Shown: positions 33,101-44,485, numbered from the stretch's first letter. The stretch: 64,000 bases of DNA from Ceratotherium simum simum (GCF_000283155.1 NW_004454193.1:11499561-11563560); one strand, 5' to 3'. Numbers and translations are program-made. The notes: a model not told the origin generated them from the sequence alone.

Positions 33101-33469
33101 TCCAAGTGTCCCTCGACTGCTGACTGGATATAGAAGACGTGGTATATATATACCATGGAATACTACTCAGCCATAAAAAAGACAAAATCATTCCATTTGC
33201 AACAACATGGATGGGCATAGACGGTATTATGTTAAGTGAAATAAGCCAGAAAGAGAAAGACAAACAGTGCATGATTTCACTCATATGTGGAAGATAAAGC
33301 AATACATGGACAGATAAAACTGTTTGGTGGTCACCAGGGCCTAGGGGGATGGGGGATGGGCACAAGGGGTGGAGGGATACACTTATATGGTGACTGATAA
33401 ACAATAAGGTACAACAAAAATTTCACAATAAAATAAATAAATAAAAACCAAAAAATAAATAAATTAACG
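33101..33469 (+). other. L1 3' UTR with G-rich tract and A-rich tail
   Basis: A G-quadruplex-type run with G5, G5, G3 and G4 blocks at 33344-33369 follows TGTTTGGTGGTCACCAGGGC. AATAAA at 33427-33432 is the likely polyadenylation signal; the tail is AAATAAATAAATAAAAACC-type up to the TSD. G-rich 3' UTR tracts are typical of L1. Confidence 0.85.
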
Positions 33470-33485
33470 AAGAGATATTATGATG

Positions 33486-33990
33486 TAATAATTGATTTGG
33501 AAGTAGGAGAGAGATGTTAAGGATGACTTTTAGGATTCTAATTTGAATAACTGATTGTATTGAAATATCAAAACATGATATAGAGAAAATCTGGGAGGAG
33601 GAAAAACTTTGGAAACTATTTTGGTGGGGTGGGTAGAGGGTGTTTAGTGAATTCAGTTTTGTCTTGTCAAATTCGAGCTGCCAATGGGATATGTGTTTGA
33701 TGATATCCACTGCACAGTTGAAGGTAAGTTCCTGAGGCATCAGATAGATTGTGGTGTCAATTTCCAGGTCATCAGCATAGAGAAAGCAGTTAAAAGCATA
33801 GGCAGGGATATACGCTGAACAAATAGCAAGGTCAAAAACCTAGAAAACACTACCAAACGTTAGACCTGGGGGAAAACTCAATGAAGACATAGAAGACCGT
33901 GTCTAAATGTTAGGAGGAGAACAGAGAGATACTTTTACCACAAGAACAGATGAAGAGTTTTAAGATGAGGAATAATTAAGTCTAGTCACT
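33486..33990 (-). repeat. Ancient L2-like repeat, antisense (tentative)
   Basis: GTTAAGGATGACTTTTAGGA, CCAATGGGATATGTGTTTGA, GTCATCAGCATAGAGAAAGC and ACCTAGAAAACACTACC-type order fits the upstream part of a common mammalian repeat often found with antisense L2. The minus frame at 33423-33740 spans the L1 boundary and is not a gene. Confidence 0.4.
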
Positions 33991-34415
33991 ATGGTCAACT
34001 CAGCTGACTTCAGATATCTCTTTTATGCAACAAATCTGCAGTTATACTAGATAAAATGCATTTTTAAAATACCCAATCAATCTTGAAAGCAAGAAAACTT
34101 GTCTCCAGGGGACTAGAACTTAGAAGAAACTAAAATTTAAGATGTAAGGAAATTTGGAACAAAGAAAAAAGATTACTGAATGTCTTCAAAAGAAAACTAC
34201 ACATTGTTTAAACACACTCTTCTATGCAGTCTGATCCTAACCTTTCATTGCCTTTGAGCTATTTTACAATTCTGTAAATTGTAGAAAACTTAAAGCAATG
34301 CAAAATAACTTTTGTCAATAGACTTGCAAGTATATTCTTTCAGTGGAGTCAAATTGACTTCCCTCATCTCATGGAAAAAGCTAGTTTTGCATTCCCATGC
34401 AAATTCATGCCAATA
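33991..34415. other. Unique DNA, nothing recognised
   Basis: AT-rich, no repeat or gene signature. Confidence 0.4.
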
Positions 34416-34810
34416 TTTCTGTTAAAAAACAAAATTCAACTGAGTATATTTGAAGATTTGACTGACTTTATTGAACGATTCATGAATTGCGCAGCATTCC
34501 ATCTAGCAAGTAGAGAGGAGCTCCAAAGTGCTATAGAAAGGGAAAAGTTTTAAAAGGCAGGACAAGGAAGTTATAAAAAGAAAAAAAAAGATTATTTCAG
34601 ACTAGATCATTTTCCTTTGGGGAGTAGAATGGGCCCATGTGACAGGTTACCTCATTGGTGCTGACCAGAAAATTCCTGACTGACTGGTTAAGACTACATT
34701 TCTGGGGGAGGTAGAAACTGCAGCTAGGTTAGGTATTAAGCCAAGGTTTGTTTGCATGGCCTAGCCTAAGTGACTCCATTTTGGGCCTGTGGTTTTCTTT
34801 TTAACATTTC
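34416..34810 (-). mobile_element. Solo retroviral LTR, antisense, 4-bp TSD
   Basis: TGTTAAAAA at 34420-34428 and TTTTTAACA at 34798-34806 are perfect 9-bp inverted termini beginning TG and ending CA. TTTC at 34416-34419 and 34807-34810 is a 4-bp TSD. The 387-bp body contains, on the minus strand, CAATAAAGTCAGTCAAATC near one end, a plausible polyadenylation signal, so the LTR points left. No internal viral genes are present. The 4-bp duplication suggests a class I endogenous retrovirus; the family is not named. Confidence 0.75.
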
Positions 34811-35785
34811 TTTATTCTACATAAGTGTTTTCTTCTTTAACTTCTCCTTTGAACCTGTTGTAACATCTGCCAGGTTCACTCATTAAACAATGAGTTAAAT
34901 AAAATATTTCACACGTTATTTTATATCTGTATGAAAATTGTAATTTTACCTTTTTTTAATAAAATAATTATCCTTTTACAAAGGTGATAGAGAATGCAAT
35001 AGGAACAGCCAAAATGTTATGGAGCTACATACTCTTTAGGGACTGGGGTATTAATTTCTCTTCAAGGATAGGAGAGCAGATTCAGATCCATATATGACAG
35101 GAGAGGAGGAACCTCAGAAGTTTCTTCCATCCATACAAAGAGACTCTGAAGAACTCAAACACTGGTCGTGCTTGTGGCAAAAAAACTAGATAATAGCTGG
35201 TGCTGTGGGTGGAAAAAGAGATCAGTGTTTAGGAAAAAGAATCTAAGTTTGCTCCGTAAAAGGTCGTGGATTTTTCATGCCCATTTACTATGTGGTGTTA
35301 GGGATCTCAGTGGAGATTAACATAAAATCTCTTTCAAAATGTGAAAACTCTTGCAATGACAAACGTGAAACCACTGTATGGGAATGTATCCATGCCCCCA
35401 GGGAAGAGTTCCTCTGAAACCTTATAGACAAAAATTACTAGCTACTGCAACAATCATTGAACTTCACACCCCAAAATTAATGATGATGCAGCAACCTCAA
35501 AGAGATTTTATTTCTTTGAATATTTCAAAAATATTTTTTTTTTCTGAAAAGAAGCAGAACTCTTAAGGCAAGAACAAATTTCTGTGAGGGATAAAATGGA
35601 TTTCTAAATGTAGAAATGTCTTTAGAAATGAAAATGGTTACTGGAAAAAATCAATAGCAATATTAAATACTAGGTTAAAGATGAATAAAGAGAGAATTAA
35701 TGAATTGAAGAAATCACTCAAAAGAAGGAAAGAAAGAAATGTGGAAACATGAAAGAGAAATTGGGAAGTGGAAAAGAGAATGAGA
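34811..35785. other. Unique DNA, nothing recognised
   Basis: Includes T-rich and A-rich patches and a GAAAGAAAG-type purine patch near 35720. The 35378-35566 frame has no supporting features. Confidence 0.4.
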
Positions 35786-36531
35786 TAATTGAAGGAGAGC
35801 AGAATTTGCCATCCCAAAATATGCCTCTTTGGCATAAGGATTATTTTAGGCTGGTTTTTTTTTTTTATTTATTTGTTTTTCTGAAGAAGATTTGCCCTGA
35901 GCTAACATCTGTGCCAAGCTTCCTCTATTTTGTATGTGGGTTGCCACCACAGCATGGCCCCCAACAAGTGGTGTAGGCCCGCTCCTGGGAACCGTGCCTG
36001 GGTAGGCAAAGCAGAGGGCACAGAACTTAACCACTAGGTCACCGGGCCACCCCTAGGCTGGTTATTTTAGAAGCAGCAAACACAGGAGAAGATCTGAAAA
36101 GCCATAGAAGTTACCAGTTTGTAAGAGACATTTACATTTATAAGAGAAATCTCCATTTGGAAGAGTGTCTCCCTCTCTGTACCAGGAAGAGGAGGATGAC
36201 TAAATTCTAGAAACTCTTATCAATGGAGAAGGCAGTGACTTAATTCTGCATAACAATATTACCTTTGTTCACTGTCCTTTTCCTGGTAATCTCTCATCAC
36301 TGGCCCCCAATATCTTCTTTTGTCTTTAGTTGGTGATGATATTTAAGGTGGTGGCTTGGGCAATTTAGGGGAGTTACGGAATTTTCCTGAGTATCTTCCG
36401 TGTATACAAGAAGTACATATGTTACTAAACTTTGGTTTGTTTTTCTCCTGTTAATCTGCCTTTTATTACAAGTCTATCAGCCAAGAACCTAGATGAGTAG
36501 AGGAAAAATTATTTTTCCTCCCCTACATAAT
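35786..36531 (+). mobile_element. Solo LTR (copy A) split by an ERE, 4-bp TSD
   Basis: TGAAGGAGAGC (35790) to CCTCCCCTACA (36527), with TAAT duplicated at 35786-35789 and 36528-36531. About 530 bp once the ERE is removed. AACTTTGGTTTGTTTTTCTC followed by CTGTTAATCTGCC and a CCAAGAACCTAGATG segment looks like an R-U5 end of a class I endogenous retrovirus LTR, hence plus orientation. It is homologous in reverse to 38972-39776. No viral coding sequence. Confidence 0.75.
35847..36063 (-). mobile_element. ERE SINE inside LTR copy A
   Basis: Poly-T with ATTTATTTG, GAAGATTTGCCCTGAGC, GTGCCAAGCTTCCTCTATTT, ACTTAACCACTAGGTCACCG and an inverted head GGGCCACCCC. TAGGCTGGTT at 35847-35856 and 36054-36063 is an exact 10-bp TSD. 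Old-type, short ERE. Confidence 0.93.
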
Positions 36532-38060
36532 CTTAAATTTTCTTGGAGGATTTCATATACAGCGCAAAGGCAATAACAGAAAAGAAAAGAGAAGAATTTT
36601 ACAACATTTTAAGGACAGAAATATAACCTTAGATTGAAGAAACATACCAGATTCCACGTAACATAAATAAAAATAAACACATACCTGGACATTGCATGAG
36701 CCCCACAGCAAAATCTCAAAGACAAAGAGCTAAGTCTTAAACTTAAACTCCTATCCTTAAAATAAGGGCTTACAAGTATCTATTTGATTGAAAGTATAAA
36801 ATAATATATAGAATTCAGGCTAATTTTTACAAAGTTTACCTTATTTTTCTTGGCCTATTTTAAATTGAAGGAAAATACTTGTTGCCTTTGCTTTTCAAAG
36901 GGTTTGAGAGTTTATAGTTGATAATTAAGAGAATATGAACCAAAATTGTGCGGCCTCTGAGTAATAATAATACATAGAGAGTTGAAAAGAAAAATAATTA
37001 TGAAAATAGGAGACGAGGGAAAGAGTTAAGATGGCAGGTTAAATAATAATTAGAAACTGGATATCTGTTATAACTAAACTAAAGATTGAATCTTGATGTT
37101 TTTCATTTTCTATTAAAAATGAAGTTTATGAGTTCATCAGGAAAGAGTAACAATATAGTCCAGAAGAAGAATTTGTCCTGAAGAAGTTCATGTAAGAATC
37201 AACGAACAGTGTAATCATTGATATGCTAGACTATAATATTTGCCAAATGTATAAAGATCCTTTTCTTATATTCTCTTGTGGTCACCCAGAACATAATATC
37301 AAACCAAAATTTTGAGTGACAATTCATGGGATAGCAGATAGGGGGAGAACGGAAGGGGTAGATGAATTCAGGTATGGCCTTCTCTGGTTATCTTTTTTAA
37401 TGAAGAGATAAAGTTGAGGTCTCTTGAAGAGTGGAGGATATTTAAAAATTGATAATATTCCCTAGGCTGGCTAATTCTCCACTCAGAAAATATTTGAATT
37501 ATAAGGGGGGGAAAAAACCTTAAAAATAGTTGTTTTCTTAAAAAATGCAAAAATTTGTGTCCTTGTATTTTTAATGTATTTCTATCAAAGCATATTTGAA
37601 ATTATGTACCACCATCTACAAACATTTCTTGCAAGTAGTTGTAATATTTTATATCACAAATTGCTAGGTGCATTTTTCAGTTTGAGATGGGGAAGCTTGG
37701 TTTCAATGCCTTTTAATTTTCTGCAGATTCATACAACATTGTTCCCCATTTCATTGAATAGTGTCAAAAACAGAGTAAGAAGAGACCCAAGTTATTTTCT
37801 TAATACATGAAAGAAATTTCTAGGCTCAGGGATTTGGGAGACATTTGGAGATAATTACTAGGTCGCCTGAGTCAAGAAGCAAACTCTTCTAAGTGAAATG
37901 TATTGCTCTATTAAAAAATCTACACGCTCTGCCTGACAAGTGAAGTGAGCTGTTGGATGTAGAGAGAAAAGGTATGCTAATTTAATTATCTTGAGCACTA
38001 AATACCCAGTGGCAAAACTATCACATCTTGATTTTAAAATTAACCTATTTTAAACCAGGA
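36532..38060. other. Unique AT-rich DNA, nothing recognised
   Basis: No repeat family or coding sequence identified. A G7 run occurs at 37505-37511. Confidence 0.4.
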
Positions 38061-38064
38061 GGCA

Positions 38065-38265
38065 TTATGATGGCTTGAGAGTGAGATTTGGGGTAAGAAA
38101 AACCTGGATTTTAATCCCGGCTCCACCAGACACATTGGATCAAGTTATTTTATCAATAAAATAAGGATAAAAGACTTACCATGAAGTGTTACTAGAGTTA
38201 AATGAAATAGAAAATTAAAAGAGCCTCCGACTTTTTGTGGGCCCATTGTTACTGTATTTTTTAGA
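38065..38265 (+). repeat. MIR SINE, sense
   Basis: TTGAGAGTGAGATTTGGGGT, CCTGGATTTTAATCCCGGCT, CACCAGACACATTGGATCAA and AATAAAATAAGGATAAAAGA follow MIR order. It ends near AAAGAGCCTCC. Confidence 0.75.
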
Positions 38266-38309
38266 AACATCGTTTATGTTTATGTTCCCGTCTACCTTAA
38301 ATGAACATC

Positions 38310-38970
38310 TTCAGCTCCATCCTGCTTTGTAAATTCTCTCAAACTGTTCCTCTTCCTTTCCTCTCTGGTGCTACTGTAATTTTTTTAAGCTTTCCTTTTC
38401 ACTCCCTAGGAGTATTCCAATGCCCTCCTAAATTACTAGCCTTACTCTGGATTTCTTCTCTCTCTTCTCATTTCCTCATTCCAGGATTGAATTAATCTTT
38501 CTAAATTTACACCACTATAATAAAGGGTTCCGCATATTTATAACTCTTCACTGTTGCCTGCTCTTCACTGTTTGCCTTATTGTGGCCGATTCTTCTCATT
38601 CTAGCTCCTAACACTCTCCTCACAGCTTTAGTAAAATCACCAGCCATTTTTAAAAACATCATATGCTCTTTTATAACTTACCAACTTTGTGCATTCCTGA
38701 GCCACTGTCTTTCTCCAACAGTAAACTCATTATCTAAAGCTGGGTTTAATTGTAACATTCTCCTTGAATCATCCTCAGGTATTCACACTCACATACAACT
38801 CAGTATGTCTGACAACCTTATGCAGCAGATATATATAATTTATGATGGCACTTAGCACATGTATAGTCCTCTACCTATTGGAATGAAACCCTTGATGTCA
38901 GGAAATGTAACTATTCATGTTTCTGTCCTAGGATTTGGAATATAGTACACAATCATTAAATGTCTGCTGT
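38310..38970 (+). repeat. L2-like LINE fragments, sense (diverged)
   Basis: CTCTTCCTTTCCTCTCTGGT, CCTTTTCACTCCCTAGG, TGTGCATTCCTGAGCCACTG, TAGCACATGTATAGTCCTCT and AATATAGTACACAATCATTA follow the pyrimidine-rich L2 3' region and its end. The plus frames at 38301-38495 and 38580-38855 lie in it and are not genes. Confidence 0.45.
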
Positions 38971-38971
38971 G

Positions 38972-39776
38972 TGTAGGGGAGGAAGAAATTTTCCTCTGCC
39001 CTTGTAGTTTCTTCCAGCTGGTTTAAGAATTAAATTGACATGCAAGAAAATAACAGGAGGAAATCCAACAAGTTTAATAACATGTTTACATGGGAGAAAC
39101 CCAAGAAAACTGAATAACTTGCCAAAATGGCCAAAGCCACCACCTTAAATATCATCGTCAGCTAAAGACAAAAGAAGATTTTGAGGGTAGTGGTTTGGGA
39201 CATCAAAAGGAAGGAAGTCAATTCACACGGAGATGGAAAAGCAAATGTTTAGTGAACAAATATTTGCCATGCCTTGCAGAGACACGATGGGACAGGGAGA
39301 GGACTTTGATCAAATGGGCCTTGCTAGATTCCTCCCTGTCTACCACACCTAGTTCATATTATACTACGGTGATAGCTCCTTCCTGGAACAGGCCTTCTGT
39401 CTTAAATTCTTTTAAGCAGTTACAGGGAAGGTCAATGTTTCTTCCTGTGTCTTTTGTTGTTAAAACTAATCAAGCCAGGGGCCGGCCCGGTGGTGCAAGC
39501 GGTTAAGTGAGCGCACTCTGCTACAAAGGTCCAGGGTTCGCCTGTTTGGATCCCGGGCGCTCACTGACACACCGCTTGGCAAAGCCATGCTGTGGCGGCA
39601 TCCCATATAAAGTGGAGGAAGATGGGCATGGATGTTAGCCCAGGGCCAGTCTTCCTCAGCAAAAAAAGAGGAGGATTGGCAGAAGTTAGCTCAGGGCCGA
39701 TCTTCCTCACCAAAAACAAAATAAATAATCAAGGCAAAGAGACACATTTTGGGGTAGTAAATTCTGCTCCCCTAAA
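38972..39776 (-). mobile_element. Solo LTR (copy B), inverted relative to copy A, with ERE
   Basis: Begins TGTAGGGGAGGAAGAAATTT and ends TTCTGCTCCCCTAAA. In between, CCACCACCTTAAATATCATC, GCTAAAGACAAAAGAAGAT and AAGTTTAATAACATGTTTAC match the reverse complement of copy A (GATGATATTTAAGGTGGTGG; ATCTTCTTTTGTCTTTAG). It therefore points left. Non-coding; the 39195-39506 frame is accidental. Confidence 0.72.
39466..39737 (+). mobile_element. ERE SINE inside LTR copy B
   Basis: GGGGCCGGCCCGGTGGTGCA (39479) with GTTAAGTGAGCGCACTCTGC, the usual two GTTAGC modules and CTTCCTCACC plus an A-rich tail. Flanks CTAATCAAGCCA and ATAATCAAGGCA suggest an imperfect TSD. A full-length GC-rich ERE, a different subtype from the one in copy A. 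Confidence 0.93.
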
Positions 39777-41400
39777 TGTGCAAGGGATGAACTGAAAGCC
39801 AGTTAAGACAATATATACTTTTACTTGACTGTGATATTGCTAGTTTAGGGGAAATATATATTTACAAAGTTCTCTGTAAACGAAGAGTAAAAATTGGGCA
39901 ATTGGTTCTGTTCTTAGTATTGCTTTCCCAAAGTCTACTGAGTGTAATGTTTGAGGAGTTATCCCAGCCCTCTAGGTCTGGGCTGCAATGACACTGCCAC
40001 TCAAGGAAAAATTCCTTAGAAAGGGGAACTGTGTGAAACAGACTCCACGGGACAGTCAGCCTGCTTTGTAGATGACCCCAAAGTCCCATAATAATTTCAG
40101 CTCACCTGGAAGCTCAGAGTTCAAAACTGAATGAATGTTTTGCCAAAGGTCAGGAAGTCTTCAGAATCAGCTTCTAAAATCTAAATCTCAGCTGTCTAGA
40201 AAAAACTGAATAAAGATTCATTTTAATTAGGTGGCAGTATTTCCATTCCACAGAGGTCTATGGCATTAATTAAAGCCATGACTGTAGGTTTCTCTCTCAG
40301 CTTTGAAATTTTAACAGTTTGACTGGGTTTGACTTGGACTGAAATGAAACTTTCCGAAGGGCCTTTTTTAATCTCCATAATTCCAAATTTCAGTCCTACA
40401 AAATCTGTAACATGAAGACATAACATTTATTTTGAACTTTGAATAGCATTTTATACCGATCTCACATGTACAAATACCTTAATGGGCTTTGCAAGTTTGG
40501 AGCTAGATAACCATCACTTTTTCTGACAAGTCTACTTTTATCTGGTTGGTTATTTTGATGTCAGTAGTTCTGTGATCCTATAGCATTTGGTGCTCACTCT
40601 CTCTTCTCTATACTAAAGCTCTTAATTGTTCCAGAAATTCAGCTTTTTTAGCTCAAAATTGGTTGCTAATATGTTAACCCATGAACATTTAGTTAAACAT
40701 ACAGAGTACAGATTTACTTCCTGATTTCTTATTGATTTAAGTCAATTTCTTTCCCATTTGGTAGTGCTTCGAGTCAGGGCTGGCCAGAGGCAAAATTTTG
40801 AAGTAGGTTAAGTTGCTTTTAGCTACATCCAGCTTTCTCTAAGCGTCTATGTAGGAGGTGAATCTTTCGAACTGGAAATGATCCTGTATAAAAAGAAGGC
40901 CCTTTCTTTCCTGTCTAGAGGAAATGGAAGGGAAATGGCCACCAATGTCAGATGCATCCTACGGATTCTGTTACATATTTTAACAATGCCTGCAAGAGTT
41001 CTTTATTGAGAAATGTTTGGATGTAGAAATATTAGGGAAGCAAAACTCAAGCTGCATATTTTGCATGCTTGGATGATTGCCTCTGTGATGAGATGGTACT
41101 AAAGCAGGGCATTCACAATCAATAGGAAATTCTCAGTGCCCAACAGGAGACGACAATCTAGTGAGCCAGATAGGTTCAGAAACTTGTAAATGGCCTTGCA
41201 ATGCATCAAATGCAATTGTAAGGGTGCGAACAGAATGCCATGGGAACATAGAACACAAAGTGCTTCTACACCACTGTGAGGAACTTGGAGATAAGTTTTG
41301 AAGAAATTCTCAAAGTTTCCAGGAAAGGCAAAGAGAGGGGATAGAACTCTCCATGAAGAGAAGGAACGGCAGTAAATCCTATAAGTTCCTGGTGTGTACA
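39777..41400. other. Mostly unique DNA, repeat-poor
   Basis: No interspersed repeat recognised between about 39900 and 41400. TTTTAATTAGGTGGC (40222) and GGCATTAATTAAAGCC (40261-40276, an imperfect palindrome) are TAATTA-type cores. No exon-like frame. Possibly conserved non-coding, untested. Confidence 0.35.
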
Positions 41401-41404
41401 AGGC

Positions 41405-41725
41405 ATAGTTAGTCTGTCTGTGTGACAGGAGAAGTATTCAGGGAAGGTGAAGCCAGCAGTACTGGTTCAGGGTCAGATTAGAAATGATGAATGTCTTGTG
41501 CTAGGCATAATTAAGTTTGACTTTATAGGCAATAGGGAGTTAAAAGTGGTTCTGAGCAGACAAGTGACATCATAAACTCTGTTTTATTGAAGTTAACCAA
41601 CAGGAGATATGACGCATAATAGAGGATATAGAGATGAAGTGAGACTTTTTAAGAGTTAATTCTGAGATTGAATTGTGTGGACTTGATAAAGTGTGTGTGT
41701 GTGTGTATATGTATGTGTGTGTATG
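41405..41725 (-). repeat. L2-like antisense piece plus (GT)n
   Basis: ATTCAGGGAAGGTGAAGCCA, CAATAGGGAGTTAAAAGTGG and TTCTGAGCAGACAAGTGACAT resemble the antisense L2-associated repeat seen at 33.5 kb. A GT/AT-rich microsatellite lies at 41691-41725. Confidence 0.45.
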
Positions 41726-41764
41726 GGGGAAGGTAGCACAAAGAGAGAATTAAAACTTAGTTTG

Positions 41765-42190
41765 GGATCCCCAGAGGCTGACTCAGATACAAAACATCAA
41801 GTGCAAGTAGTTTATTTGGGAGGTAATTCCAGGAAAACACTGAATGGGGATTGGGAAATGACAGAAGGAAGCAAAGGCAACTAATATAGGTTTCCTTATC
41901 AAGCTAGCTAACATGGCAGGTGACTGAAACTTACTCCTGTTGGGAGACTCTGGGAAACTATATCAATAACATAAGTCAGTTACCTTAACTGGGAGGTGAG
42001 GGAGATGAAATACTTATATAGGAACTCATTTCTGTCATTGTCCACCATTGGGGAGTGTTAATTTAGCAGTCTTTTTGCACTTCTACATGCCATGATTTGG
42101 AGTCTTCCAGCAAAGAGAGATAGGTATTAACAGTTGGAAAGTGGCTGGAGGACATTTTAGTGGTGAGGTCCCAGGTGTATAGCTAGGGCA
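41765..42190. repeat. Unnamed ancient interspersed repeat, copy 2
   Basis: CCAGAGGCTGACTCAGA, GTGCAAGTAGTTTATTTGGG and GGAGGTAATTCCAGGAAAAC at the left, TAGTGGTGAGGTCCCAGG at the right. Related to 4388-4815. Family not named; LTR-like layout is a guess. Confidence 0.4.
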
Positions 42191-42194
42191 CCAA

Positions 42195-43325
42195 AAATAT
42201 CTACAAAACCTAAGATGGTTAAACTAGTATCTTCCAGTTTTGATGTGGATCTTTCTTTTTTTTTTATCCTTGTCTCTAGCTCAGCAGTGTCATCAATATG
42301 TATTTCCATTTCATGCTAATCCTCTGTGCTCTTATACCTGTTGCTTCTTTGTACAAGGATTTTTTTTTCATTGAAATCACAATATTTTTTCAATTAAAGT
42401 TCAGTCATTTAAATTAGTCTTCATTAACTGTATTCCTATAGTTCTAACTCTATGTAGATTTCATCTTCTGTGACAACTCTGATTGGTAGCTGCTTCTTGG
42501 AACATCACGATAAGAAGGATTCTGACGCTGCATCTGGACTTGGAGAAAAGAGAGCCATGGGTAGAGATGGAGTGGGGTGAAACACAAGACAAGTATTTGC
42601 TATGTTACATTAGCAATCTATGTTTCCTTACAAAATTTTTTCTGCCCAGGCTTGAGATCAAGAATAAGATCTTACAATTCTCTATGTATCCAGTGGCTAG
42701 GACATAGCAAGAAACTAATAAATATCTGGTCACACTCTTCTAATAATGCATTCTGAAAAAATGCATCCTGTATACTGTCCATTATAGTTGACTATTGCTC
42801 TAGATTTTTCTGTATATATCAATGTACCAGGAATATTTAGCTTCTCATTACACAAAAAAATGTCTTCCTAATTTCTCTGATTTCCTTGAATTTTTAATTA
42901 TATTAGCATTCATGAATAAAACACCTTCCCCATCCCCACCCCTAAACACACAATACAAACATAGTACCCTCGCAGGCTGGAAGCAGGATCGATAAAGTTA
43001 GAATCAAATTGTTGTACATGGTTACTAAGAGTTTTCCGACCCAAGAATGAAGGCTAAAGAATAATTGAGGATAGAAACAGCAGGGTATAGCAAATTATTA
43101 GGAAAAGAATGGACCAGAAGCCAAGTAGGATTACAAGTTGGAGATCAGGACAGAAGAGCCGTTCAGAAACATCAGCATGCTCTGATGCCTCCTGTCACAT
43201 CACGTTCTGTGTGGTCCTGAAGAATACACAGAGCCTCATCAGAGACATGATGATCATTTCCCAACTAAGACCATCCTGCTACTTTATCTTTGCTTTTATC
43301 CTTGATTTTACTTGACAAGAAATGT
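42195..43325. other. Unique DNA with an L2-like 3' end
   Basis: 42660-42740 (CTCTATGTATCCAGTGGCTA, ACTAATAAATATCTGG) looks like an L2 3' end in sense. Otherwise no family and no gene. Confidence 0.4.
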
Positions 43326-43334
43326 TCTCAATAT

Positions 43335-43575
43335 AGCAGAGTGGTTTAAAAACATGGACTTTGAGTGAGAAATACATGAAGTCAAACCTTTACTCCAAAT
43401 CTTTTGTCTTTGTTGATTGTTTGACGGTAAGTTTTCATTTTTCTGGCCCTCCCTCCATTTCTTCAATTGACAAATGGGGCAATATATACTTCTTATATTT
43501 TTTCCTTTGCTTGCTTGTTTTGAAAAAGATCAAATGAAAGAAAACTTTAAAGAACTTAGCAGAAAACATTGCAGA
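43335..43575 (+). repeat. MIR SINE, sense
   Basis: AGCAGAGTGGTTTAAAAACA, TGGACTTTGAGTGAGAAATA, TTCATTTTTCTGGCCCTCCC and CAATTGACAAATGGGGCAAT follow MIR order. Confidence 0.75.
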
Positions 43576-44485
43576 GATGGTTTTGTTTGCTTATAATGAA
43601 AATGTTGTGTGTCTTTTACCACTAAAGACAGAGAGAAAAAGAGTTAGAGCACACTGCTCAGTCTAATAGAATGAACACCAAAAAGTTGTAATGTCAGGCA
43701 GCAAGATCAGACAGCTAATACTCCCTCTTTATAATGCTAGCTTATTACCAATTATGACAGAACACTTTGTGCAATATAGCAGAACTAACTTCTATTGTTA
43801 AATCCAGACATGCAACCAAGGAGTCTTATTTTAACTGAGATTAGCTGGGAGAATGGTAAGAAAAATAAGATGATAGCAGGTGCTTTCATAGAACTACATC
43901 CCCCTGTCTGGGGCTTTGTTTTCTGAGTAACATACTAAGACCTGTAAAAAATACTATTCAGGTTGTGTGAGCTACGTAGGTGATATGAAAAGGATGCATA
44001 GGATTTTCGTGACATTCATGGAATATTTATTGTGTATGTTCAGTGTGTGAGGCGTGATTGTAGAAGGTTATAGAATTTAGAACACATGTTTCCTTCTATT
44101 GGAAAATTATAATTGTATCATCTATTAAGTTCCCTTTCTTGCCTGGACACAAAGGCTTTGAAAGCTAAATTTAGTTCTGTCACAGTAAGTTGTCTCTTGA
44201 TATTAATGTTTTTGCTTCCCTTTTCTTTTCAGAACCTAGACTTTTAAATTTCATTTCTTCATTCAATTAGTATTGTTAAGTACATATCCTGTTTCTGGTA
44301 CTGCGTATAAGTGAGAAGAAGGCAAATATGATTGCTAACCTCATGGAACTTTCACTCCATTGTATCTATGACTAAAACCGTTTGTGGAGGTTGGTGGCAT
44401 AGAAAGGGCAAATATAACAAGCAGAGAAAGGGAATCTCCGACCAGAACAGCATTATCTTATATTTTTTAAAAGTGATGGAGATTC
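43576..44485. other. Unique DNA, short L2-like tract
   Basis: 44258-44355 (CATTCAATTAGTATTGTTAA, CTGGTACTGCGTATAAGTGA, CCTCATGGAACTTTCACTCC) is probably an antisense L2 3' end. Nothing else recognised. Confidence 0.4.

Larger units (their letters stand above)
26638..33485 (+). mobile_element. Near-complete LINE-1 retrotransposon with TSD
   Basis: All parts of a mammalian L1 are in order: GC-rich 5' UTR (26654-27826), ORF1 (27827-28746), inter-ORF spacer (28747-29223), ORF2 (29224-33100), G-rich 3' UTR and A-rich tail (33101-33469). AAGAGATATTAAGATG at 26638-26653 and AAGAGATATTATGATG at 33470-33485 form a 16-bp TSD with one mismatch. The insertion point TTTT/AAGA resembles the L1 endonuclease preference TT/AAAA. 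It is not currently mobile as assembled: both ORFs are broken and 30978-31573 is an N gap. It is much less decayed than the other L1 pieces here, so a comparatively recent insertion. Confidence 0.97.
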
